A stretch of DNA of 6,943 nucleotides from Bacteroidales bacterium UBA1179 (GTDB lineage Bacteria > Bacteroidota > Bacteroidia > Bacteroidales > Bacteroidaceae), in contig DBYT01000052.1 in assembly GCA_002309915.1 (NCBI GenBank), positions 2,481 through 9,423 of the forward strand, given 5' to 3'. Both the position numbers and the translations under genes were made by a program. Each line of letters opens with the position of its first letter. Position 1 is the first letter of the stretch. The notes beneath the pieces were generated by a model. That model was not told the origin of the DNA. It did not search any database and saw only the letters and a program-made list of their open reading frames with translations. Positions 1 to 5,367 of this stretch are shown one piece after another.

Positions 1-21
1 AACAACCAAACTAACCGATAA

Positions 22-294
22 ATGAATAACAAGCAGTTTTTGACAGAGTTGTCCGGCAAATGCCAGATGTCGGCCGAACAGGCTGCGGAACAGATCCAGA
101 CTCTTATCGGAGTCATGGAGAACCTTTGGCAGAACGGCGATTCCGTGAGTCTTTCCGGATTCGGTGTTCTTGAAGTTAAGAAAAAGAATGAGCGTGTATC
201 GGTCAATCCGACTACAGGCGTACGTATGCTCGTGCCGCCAAAACTTGTACTGACCTACAAGCCCAGTTCAATCCTCAAGGAGAAACTCAAATAA
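22..294 (+). CDS. HU/IHF-family DNA-binding protein
   Basis: Small histone-like protein of 90 residues, the usual HU length, expected to bind and bend DNA in the nucleoid as a dimer. An N-terminal helical dimerisation part (about 1-40) leads into the family signature: GFG at 46-48, a basic stretch KKK at 53-55, Arg58, and NPTTG at 62-66. Pro63 sits where HU/IHF proteins carry the proline that intercalates at DNA kinks, and KPSS near 80-83 matches the conserved C-terminal KP. There is no signal peptide or membrane segment. The ATG at 22 is the only sensible start; its leader is A-rich with no Shine-Dalgarno, as is usual in Bacteroidota. The HU-LysM gene follows after 9 nt, so the two are probably co-transcribed. 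Whether this is the main HU or a specialised paralogue cannot be told. The promoter lies left of the window. Confidence 0.9.
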   Translation: MNNKQFLTELSGKCQMSAEQAAEQIQTLIGVMENLWQNGDSVSLSGFGVLEVKKKNERVSVNPTTGVRMLVPPKLVLTYKPSSILKEKLK

Positions 295-303
295 GGTACG
301 GCT

Positions 304-1233
304 ATGGATAACAAGATCAATCTTTCACAGCTTGCCGACCTGTTGTCACAGGCTGGCGGAATGTCAAAAGCCGCATCCGAGCAGTTCGTAAAGAACTTCT
401 TTGACATTATATCACAGAGTGTACTTTCCGAGGGCCTTGTAAAGGTCAAGGGCCTTGGTACCTTCAAACTTGTCCAGATGGAGGACCGCGAGAGCGTGAA
501 TGTGAATTCCGGCGAGAGATTCACCATCGAGGGACATCAAAAGATCTCATTTATCCCCGACGCAGACCTCAAGGAGCGTATCAACAAGCCGTTTGCAGCA
601 TTTGAAACGGTTGAGATCAGCGAGGAGCAGGCTGCTCAGATAGATAAGATGGAACAGGATGAAAATTCAACAAAAATAACAACAGACAGTATGGAAAAAG
701 GTAAAGCAAACGAGCCCAAGAAGGCTCCTAAGGAGAGTAAGAAAGAGGTTAAGAAAGAGGAAGAGAAGAAGAGCTGCCGTAAGGTATGGATCGGTTTCAT
801 CATCGCCATACTTGTTATCGCTCTGATTATCATCCTGCTCTGGCCGGTATTCGGCGGTAAGGCTCTTAAGAAGGCCGATAAGGATGTCAAGGAGAAGGCA
901 CCCGCACCCGCAGCAGTACAGCCCGCTCCTGCCAAGAAGCCTGAGGCTCAGCCTGCCAAGAAGGAACCCGCCAAGTTCACTCTCACCAAGGCCGATCAGG
1001 ATAAGGCTCTGCCGCTCTTTACCATAGCTGATACTGTAAACTATAAGATCACAGGTACCAAGGCCACTCACACAATGGTTAAGGGTGATATGCTCACCAC
1101 AATATCACTGCAGTACTACGGAACAAAGAAACTGTGGCCGTACATAGCCAAGTACAACGGCCTTAAGTCAAAGTCATTCAAGAAGATGCCCGTAGGCTTC
1201 AAGGTAAAGGTACCCGAGCTGGCAAACAAATGA
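304..1233 (+). CDS. HU-like domain / transmembrane / LysM fusion protein
   Basis: A 309-residue membrane protein joining three modules. Residues 1-95 resemble HU: GLGTF at 50-54, Arg62, and NVNSG at 66-70, where the intercalating proline of HU is replaced by Val67. Residues 105-160 form a Lys/Glu-rich linker. One membrane helix spans about 161-183 (IGFIIAILVIALIIILLWP core) and is preceded by basic KKSCRK, so the N-terminus should be cytoplasmic. A spacer rich in Ala, Pro and Lys (about 190-230) leads to a LysM domain at about 255-305, with the typical KGDMLTTIS and a YYG-xx-LWPYIAKYNG stretch. LysM domains bind the GlcNAc-containing glycan of peptidoglycan, so the C-terminus is inferred to be periplasmic. 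No N-terminal signal peptide is present, in keeping with a cytoplasmic HU-like domain. AAGG at 293-296 lies 7 nt before the ATG. Whether the HU-like domain binds DNA or only protein is unknown. Domain identification is firm; the physiological role is inference. Confidence 0.88.
   Translation: MDNKINLSQLADLLSQAGGMSKAASEQFVKNFFDIISQSVLSEGLVKVKGLGTFKLVQMEDRESVNVNSGERFTIEGHQKISFIPDADLKERINKPFAAFETVEISEEQAAQIDKMEQDENSTKITTDSMEKGKANEPKKAPKESKKEVKKEEEKKSCRKVWIGFIIAILVIALIIILLWPVFGGKALKKADKDVKEKAPAPAAVQPAPAKKPEAQPAKKEPAKFTLTKADQDKALPLFTIADTVNYKITGTKATHTMVKGDMLTTISLQYYGTKKLWPYIAKYNGLKSKSFKKMPVGFKVKVPELANK
737..760 (+). repeat. Tandem 12-nt imperfect repeat in the Lys/Glu linker
   Basis: Two adjacent units, GTAAGAAAGAGG and TTAAGAAAGAGG, differ by one base and encode part of the charged linker (KKEVKKEE) just before the membrane helix of the HU-LysM protein. 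Simple duplication of this kind can change linker length without breaking the frame. Confidence 0.6.
928..963 (+). repeat. Repeated CCTGCCAAGAAG in the Ala/Pro/Lys spacer
   Basis: The 12-mer CCTGCCAAGAAG occurs at 928-939 and 952-963, giving an 8-residue period (PAKKPEAQ then PAKKEPAK) in the spacer between the membrane helix and LysM domain. This is a low-complexity extension likely to act as a flexible stalk reaching the peptidoglycan layer. Confidence 0.55.
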
Positions 1234-1240
1234 CAATTAA

Positions 1241-1281
1241 GTTTAACGGTATTATAAAAGCAATACTATTTAAACCTTTTT
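1241..1281 (+). terminator. Candidate AT-rich intrinsic terminator after the HU-LysM gene
   Basis: Starting 8 nt after the stop codon, GTTTAA (1241-1246) pairs with TTAAAC (1270-1275). Inside this, GTATT (1249-1253) pairs with AATAC (1262-1266), with a small internal loop between them and an 8-nt apical loop. The hairpin is followed directly by CTTTTT (1276-1281). Position and T-run suit rho-independent termination, but the stem is AT-rich and interrupted, so it may be leaky or not functional. Confidence 0.4.
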
Positions 1282-1295
1282 AGCCGATAACGGCT
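1282..1295. promoter_or_regulatory. Palindrome AGCCG-ATAA-CGGCT, possible operator
   Basis: A perfect 5-bp inverted repeat around ATAA lies 12 bp upstream of the predicted -7 element, about where the -33 region would be. It also forms part of a 10-bp-spaced direct repeat (GCCGATAA at 1283, GCTGATAA at 1293). A DNA-binding regulator of the downstream operon could use it. No regulator is known from the sequence, and a short palindrome can arise by chance. It could also be a small RNA hairpin, but no T-run follows it on either strand. Confidence 0.3.
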
Positions 1296-1307
1296 GATAA
1301 ATAGTCA

Positions 1308-1315
1308 TATATTTG
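1308..1315 (+). promoter_or_regulatory. Predicted -7 promoter element of the moxR-bat operon
   Basis: TATATTTG matches the Bacteroidota primary-sigma -7 consensus TAnnTTTG at every fixed position. It lies in the 143-bp gap before moxR, downstream of the candidate terminator. No good -33 TTTG is seen at the usual distance; the nearest T-rich stretch (1277-1281) is several bases too far upstream. Transcription would start near 1318-1324, giving a leader of roughly 55-60 nt. Confidence 0.45.
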
Positions 1316-1317
1316 GG

Positions 1318-1349
1318 CCGTGCCTGTTCCCGAAAGGGTACGGGCACGG
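1318..1349 (+). promoter_or_regulatory. Strong leader hairpin with GAAA tetraloop
   Basis: CCGTGCC (1318-1324) pairs perfectly with GGCACGG (1343-1349). The stem continues through a U-G, G-C and U-A pair, one U-U mismatch (1328/1339), then CCC (1329-1331) with GGG (1336-1338) closing a GAAA loop of GNRA type (1332-1335). That is 13 pairs around one mismatch. It ends 27 nt before the moxR ATG and lies at or just after the predicted transcription start, so it would sit at the 5' end of the mRNA. Absence of a T-run argues against a terminator. A role in mRNA stability or leader regulation is inferred. Confidence 0.55.
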
Positions 1350-1354
1350 ACTGA

Positions 1355-1367
1355 CTAACTGATAAAT
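1355..1367 (+). repeat. Leader motif CTAACYGATAAAT, copy before moxR
   Basis: CTAACTGATAAAT here matches CTAACCGATAAAT at 11-23 (immediately at the start codon of the HU gene) in 12 of 13 bases. The stretch 1352-1372 carries stop codons in all three frames and is A/T-rich, as are many Bacteroidota ribosome-binding leaders. It may simply reflect unstructured translation-start composition, or it may be a shared element. Confidence 0.35.
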
Positions 1368-1376
1368 AATAATCTT

Positions 1377-2372
1377 ATGAGTGAAAACGTTGACATTAGG
1401 GAACTGAATGAGCGCATAGAGAAACAGAGCGCATTCGTTACCAACCTGATGGCCGGTATGGATCAGGTTATCGTAGGGCAGAAACACCTTGTAGAGTCAC
1501 TTCTTATCGGCCTTCTTTCAGATGGTCATATCCTTCTGGAAGGTGTGCCCGGTCTGGCCAAGACACTTGCCATCAAGACCCTTGCATCACTGATTGACGC
1601 AAGTTTCAACCGCATACAGTTTACTCCTGACCTGTTGCCTGCCGACGTGGTAGGTACAATGATCTACAGTCAGAAAGATGAGTCTTTCCTGCCTAAGAAA
1701 GGTCCGGTATTCGCCAATTTCATATTGGCCGATGAGATCAACCGTGCTCCGGCCAAGGTTCAGAGCGCTCTGCTCGAGGCCATGCAGGAGCGTCAGGTAA
1801 CACTTGGCGGCGAGACATTCAAACTCCCCAAACCTTTCCTTGTAATGGCTACACAGAACCCGATAGAGCAGGAGGGTACATACCCGCTGCCTGAGGCTCA
1901 AGTGGACCGTTTCATGCTTAAGGCCGTTATAGATTATCCCAAGATCGAGGAGGAGAAGAAGATCATCCATCAGCAGATACATCATGAAATAGGTACCGTA
2001 AAACCCGTTATGAGCACCGATGACATCATCGAGGCCCGTAAGGTTGTTGATATGGTATACCTGGACGAGAAGATCGAGCAGTACATTGCCGATATCGTAT
2101 TCGCCACCCGTTATCCCGAGAAATACGGGCTCAAGGAGGTCAAGGAACTTATTTCATTCGGCGGATCACCCCGTGCATCAATCAATCTGGCCCTAGCCGC
2201 ACGTTCATATGCATTCATCAAGCGTCGCGGTTATGTTGTGCCCGAGGATGTACGTGCCATCGCCCATGATGTATTGCGTCACCGCATTGGCCTGACATAT
2301 GAGGCCGAGGCAACCAATGTAACACAGGACGAACTGGTAAGCCGTATCTTGAATAAGGTTGAAGTACCTTAA
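1377..2372 (+). CDS. moxR: MoxR-family AAA+ ATPase
   Basis: A 331-residue cytoplasmic ATPase of the MoxR group, complete and of normal family length. Walker A is GVPGLAKT at 56-63, Walker B ILADE at 116-120, sensor 1 ATQNP at 158-162, the EAQVDRF segment with the putative arginine finger at 173-179, and sensor 2 GGSPRAS at 262-268. All ATP-binding and hydrolysis residues are present. There is no signal peptide or membrane helix. MoxR proteins form hexameric rings and act as chaperone-like remodelers on partners with VWA domains, which are encoded directly downstream. This is the first gene of the operon; its leader holds a strong hairpin and an A/T-rich start region with no Shine-Dalgarno. 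The ATG at 1377 is preceded by in-frame stops, which supports this start. The next gene follows after 26 nt. The client substrate cannot be read from sequence. Confidence 0.97.
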   Translation: MSENVDIRELNERIEKQSAFVTNLMAGMDQVIVGQKHLVESLLIGLLSDGHILLEGVPGLAKTLAIKTLASLIDASFNRIQFTPDLLPADVVGTMIYSQKDESFLPKKGPVFANFILADEINRAPAKVQSALLEAMQERQVTLGGETFKLPKPFLVMATQNPIEQEGTYPLPEAQVDRFMLKAVIDYPKIEEEKKIIHQQIHHEIGTVKPVMSTDDIIEARKVVDMVYLDEKIEQYIADIVFATRYPEKYGLKEVKELISFGGSPRASINLALAARSYAFIKRRGYVVPEDVRAIAHDVLRHRIGLTYEAEATNVTQDELVSRILNKVEVP

Positions 2373-2398
2373 TTTAACTACCTTACAATCAGTTTAGT

Positions 2399-3268
2399 AT
2401 GGAAACAAGTGAACTGATAGCGAAGGTCCGGAAGATTGAGATCAAGACCAGGGGTCTGTCCAGTAACATCTTTGCCGGTCAGTACCATACCGCCTTCAAA
2501 GGCCGTGGTATGGCATTCAGCGAGGTGCGTGAGTACCAGTACGGTGACGAGCCCCGTGACATTGACTGGAACGTTACAGCCCGAATGAACAAACCCTACT
2601 CAAAGGTGTTTGAGGAGGAGCGTGAGCTTACTGTAATGCTCATGGTGGACGTATCGGACAGCCTTAATTTCGGTACGCAGGTAATGATGAAACGTGAGAT
2701 GGTTACCGAGATAGCCGCCACGCTGGCATTTGCCGCTATCGAGAATAATGATAAGGTGGGACTGGTGTTCTTCAGTGACAGGATTGAGAAGTTCATACCG
2801 CCCAAGAAGGGCCGTAAGCATATCCTGTACCTGATCCGTGAACTCCTTAACTACGAGCCTGAGAGTAAGTCTACTGACATAACCGTTCCTCTGGAGTTCC
2901 TTACAGGAGCCGTCAAGAAACGCTGTACCGCATTCCTGCTAAGCGATTTCATTGATCAGCATGACTATAAGAATGCGCTCTCCATTGCAAACCGCAAGCA
3001 TGATGTAGTAGCGATACGCGTATATGACAGACGAATGCAGGATCTGCCGGATGTGGGACTGATGAAACTGACCGATGCCGAAACCGGACAGGAGATGTAT
3101 GTAGACACATCATCGTCAAGGGTCCGTGAGGCACACCGCAAGTGGTTTGATGAGAATACAGCCCGTATCCAGGACTGTCTGACCCGTAGCAGCGTGGATT
3201 CAGTATCCGTCAGAACCGACCAGGATTATGTAAAAGCCCTTATGGGACTGTTTGCTAAGCGAAACTAA
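2399..3268 (+). CDS. DUF58 protein with VWA-like fold, MoxR partner
   Basis: A 289-residue soluble protein of the DUF58 family, usually encoded next to moxR. The family signature covers about 35-69, including GRGMAFSEVREYQYGDEPRDIDW and the ARMNKPYSKVFEEERE segment. A von Willebrand A-like core follows. Its MIDAS metal site appears complete: DVSDS (D84, S86, S88), a likely Thr159 in STDIT, and Asp183 in LLSDF. No signal peptide or hydrophobic helix is seen, so it should be cytoplasmic and able to meet MoxR directly. Some DUF58 proteins elsewhere carry N-terminal membrane helices; this one does not. Its stop codon overlaps the start of the next gene (TAATG), suggesting translational coupling. 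Family assignment is firm; the partnership with MoxR is known for the family and inferred here from context. Confidence 0.95.
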   Translation: METSELIAKVRKIEIKTRGLSSNIFAGQYHTAFKGRGMAFSEVREYQYGDEPRDIDWNVTARMNKPYSKVFEEERELTVMLMVDVSDSLNFGTQVMMKREMVTEIAATLAFAAIENNDKVGLVFFSDRIEKFIPPKKGRKHILYLIRELLNYEPESKSTDITVPLEFLTGAVKKRCTAFLLSDFIDQHDYKNALSIANRKHDVVAIRVYDRRMQDLPDVGLMKLTDAETGQEMYVDTSSSRVREAHRKWFDENTARIQDCLTRSSVDSVSVRTDQDYVKALMGLFAKRN

Positions 3269-4344
3269 TGATGAAGAGATTCCTTATATATCTGTGCCTG
3301 GGTTTTATTCCCGCGTTGGTATCGGCTCAGAATGTCGTTGTGAAGGCTGAGCTTGACTCAATGATGATGTGGGTTGGACAACAGACCGGAATCCACGTGG
3401 AGGTTGCATGTGACGCCGGTCAGACGGTTGCATTCCCCGCATACCGCGATACCATTGTCAAAGGTCTGGAGATAATTCCTCCCGTAACTACCGATACTCA
3501 GTTCGTGAACGGCGGACAGCGGATGGTTCTTACCCGCAACTACACCGTTACATGTTTTGATTCGGCTCTTATCTATATTCCATACATACCCATTACGGTA
3601 GATGGAGAGGAGTATCAGTCAAACCGTCTGGCATTGGCTTTCATGTCATATGATATCCCTGAGGAGAACGCGAAGCAGATTTTCGGCCCCAAGGAGAATA
3701 TGAATACTCCCGTAAAATTCTATGAGGTCAAAGGGATGGCTCTTTATTGGATTCTTGCTGCTATTGCAATTGTCGCTGCCATTTATCTGCTTCTCAGGTA
3801 TCGTGACGACAAGCCTATTATCAGGAGGATAAAGATCGAGCCCAAGGTACCCGCTCATATACGTGCCATATCCGATATTGAGGAACTCCGTCAGGCTGGC
3901 GGTCCCCACAGTGAGGATTCAAAAGCCTATTATACCCAACTGACGGATATCCTGCGTGAGTATATCAATGACCGTTTCGGTTTCAATGCCACCGAGATGA
4001 CCTCATATGAGATTATGGAACGTCTGGAGGAGAGCCGTGACAAGGAGTCGCTCAGCGAATTGCGTGATCTTCTTTCTACGGCCGATATGGTAAAGTTCGC
4101 CAAGTTCAAACCGATGCTGAACGAGAATGATCAGAATCTGATCAATGCCCTGGAGTTTGTCAATGACACCAAGATAGAGGTGTCACCCGAGGAACTGCAG
4201 CCCAAGGAAGAGGAGACTGTCATTGAGGAGAAACGCAGCAAGGGAGCCCGTATGGTATTACTTACAGCGGGAATAGTCATTGCTGCAGCCGGTACGGCAT
4301 TCTTTGTGCTGGCGGTATTGAAATTGTATTATCTGTTTTTCTAA
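3268..4344 (+). CDS. Secreted two-TM protein of the bat operon, BatD/DUF4381-like
   Basis: A 358-residue membrane protein lying between the DUF58 gene and batA. A signal peptide covers 1-20 (cleavage likely after VSA). A beta-rich periplasmic domain covers about 21-150 and its opening resembles BatD-type domains. A membrane helix at 158-176 is followed by basic RYRDDKPIIRRIK, so the next part is cytoplasmic. Residues 190-300 are helical, with YYTQLTDILREYINDRFGF-NATEMTSYEIMERL and MVKFAKF, similar to C-terminal parts of BatD- and DUF4381-type proteins found with VWA proteins. A second helix at 329-351 ends the chain. Its ATG overlaps the previous stop by 1 nt (TAATG); a second ATG comes straight after, so the start is uncertain by one codon. 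batA follows after 12 nt. It probably links the cytoplasmic MoxR-DUF58 pair to the periplasmic Bat proteins. That role is inference, and the exact family name is uncertain. Confidence 0.75.
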   Translation: MMKRFLIYLCLGFIPALVSAQNVVVKAELDSMMMWVGQQTGIHVEVACDAGQTVAFPAYRDTIVKGLEIIPPVTTDTQFVNGGQRMVLTRNYTVTCFDSALIYIPYIPITVDGEEYQSNRLALAFMSYDIPEENAKQIFGPKENMNTPVKFYEVKGMALYWILAAIAIVAAIYLLLRYRDDKPIIRRIKIEPKVPAHIRAISDIEELRQAGGPHSEDSKAYYTQLTDILREYINDRFGFNATEMTSYEIMERLEESRDKESLSELRDLLSTADMVKFAKFKPMLNENDQNLINALEFVNDTKIEVSPEELQPKEEETVIEEKRSKGARMVLLTAGIVIAAAGTAFFVLAVLKLYYLFF

Positions 4345-4356
4345 AGAACAATAGTC

Positions 4357-5355
4357 ATGACATTTGCAAACAGCGCTTATCTACTTCTGATGCTTCTGGT
4401 CATACCATGCGTTCTTTGGTATGTACTCAAGAGCAATAAGAGGCGTGCCTCCATGTCCGTACCGACTCTGTCCATGTACGGCGGCATGAGAAAAAGCTGG
4501 AAATATTACCTTATACACGTACCGTTCATACTGGATATGGCAGCCATCGTGCTGCTGTCCCTTATCCTGGCACGTCCCCAGACGACTGATCGCTGGCAGG
4601 ATACGGAGATTGAGGGCATTGATATAATGCTTGCCGTCGATGTATCGACCAGTATGCTGGCCGAGGACCTCAAACCCAACCGTATAGAGGCAGCCAAGCA
4701 GGTGGCATCGGAATTCATAAACGGACGCCCCAATGACAATATAGGATTGACCATATTCGCAGGTGAGGCATTCACCCAATGTCCTATGACCGTCGATCAT
4801 ACCGTACTTCTGAACATGTTCCAGAACGTGAGCAGCGACATAGCCGCCAGAGGTATCATCGAGGACGGAACAGCCATTGGAATGGGACTTGCCAATGCCA
4901 TAAGCCGACTCAAGGACAGTCAGGCCAAGTCAAAGGTCATAATACTTCTGACCGATGGTTCCAACAACCGCGGTGAGGTATCGCCCCTGACAGCCGCCGA
5001 GATGGCCAAGAGTTTCGGCATAAGGGTTTACACCATCGGTGTGGGAACCAACGGCACGGCACCGTATCCCGTACAGGGTGCATTCGGCAAGCAGTACGTG
5101 AATGTGGCCGTCGAGATTGATGAGAATGTGCTCCGTCAGATTGCACAGACCGCAAACGGACAGTATTACCGTGCTACCAGCAACAGCAAGCTGAAGGAGG
5201 TTTATGAGGAGATTGACAAGCTGGAGAGAACCAAACTTCAGGTCAAGGAGTTCAGCAAGAACCAGGAGGAGTATCAGCCCCTCGCGCTGGCTCTGCTGCT
5301 CTCACTGCTGCTCTCAATCCTGCTCAAACAGACCGTTCTGCGTACAATACCATAA
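4357..5355 (+). CDS. batA: BatA, membrane-anchored VWA protein
   Basis: A 332-residue protein with the Bat layout: helices at about 6-24 and 53-71, the ARPQ signature after the second (72-75), a VWA domain at about 85-285, and a C-terminal helix at about 308-323. The MIDAS site is intact: DVSTS (D95, S97, S99), Thr172 in EDGTA and Asp200 in LLTDGS. The basic loop between the first two helices (KSNKRR, RKSWK) should be cytoplasmic, which places the VWA domain in the periplasm. Bat proteins were named for aerotolerance in Bacteroides fragilis; their molecular job is not settled. The tail helix holds a perfect tandem LLLS repeat. batB, a paralogue, follows after 12 nt. BatA is distinguished from BatB mainly by gene order and similarity. 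No Shine-Dalgarno is seen before this ATG. Confidence 0.94.
   Translation: MTFANSAYLLLMLLVIPCVLWYVLKSNKRRASMSVPTLSMYGGMRKSWKYYLIHVPFILDMAAIVLLSLILARPQTTDRWQDTEIEGIDIMLAVDVSTSMLAEDLKPNRIEAAKQVASEFINGRPNDNIGLTIFAGEAFTQCPMTVDHTVLLNMFQNVSSDIAARGIIEDGTAIGMGLANAISRLKDSQAKSKVIILLTDGSNNRGEVSPLTAAEMAKSFGIRVYTIGVGTNGTAPYPVQGAFGKQYVNVAVEIDENVLRQIAQTANGQYYRATSNSKLKEVYEEIDKLERTKLQVKEFSKNQEEYQPLALALLLSLLLSILLKQTVLRTIP
5293..5316 (+). repeat. Perfect tandem 12-nt repeat in the batA tail helix
   Basis: CTGCTGCTCTCA occurs twice in a row (5293-5304 and 5305-5316), encoding LLLS-LLLS at residues 313-320 inside the C-terminal membrane helix. Gain or loss of a unit would keep the frame and shift helix length by about one turn. 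Confidence 0.75.
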
Positions 5356-5356
5356 A

Positions 5357-5362
5357 AAGGAG
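5357..5362 (+). promoter_or_regulatory. Canonical Shine-Dalgarno before batB
   Basis: AAGGAG lies 5 nt before the batB ATG at 5368, in the 12-nt gap after batA. Most other starts in this window lack such a motif, and Bacteroidota in general use it little, so this may help set the BatB level relative to BatA. It supports the chosen batB start. Confidence 0.55.
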
Positions 5363-5367
5363 TCACT

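Noticed and set aside
667..1071. Open frame of 134 codons on the minus strand opposite the HU-LysM gene
   Set aside because: It mirrors the biased Lys/Ala/Pro and hydrophobic codons of the real gene and has no recognisable domain. Part of it is a leucine-rich artefact.
1282..1295. AGCCG-ATAA-CGGCT hairpin as a minus-strand terminator
   Set aside because: On the minus strand the stem is followed by an A-run, not a T-run, and no minus-strand gene needs terminating here.
1318..1349. GAAA hairpin as an intrinsic terminator
   Set aside because: The bases after the stem (ACTGACTAACTG) contain no T-run on the + strand, and the minus-strand reading also lacks one. A leader structure fits better.
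4381..4800. Open frame of 139 codons on the minus strand inside batA
   Set aside because: It lies wholly opposite a well-supported VWA gene and its product shows no family signature or plausible start context.
1377..5355. RavA-ViaA or magnesium-chelatase-like system instead of MoxR-Bat
   Set aside because: The ATPase motifs (GVPGLAKT, ILADEINRAP, ATQNP-EQEGTYPLPEAQ) and the DUF58-BatA-BatB-BatC order are typical of the MoxR/Bat cluster, and the VWA proteins are membrane-anchored with the ARPQ signature.
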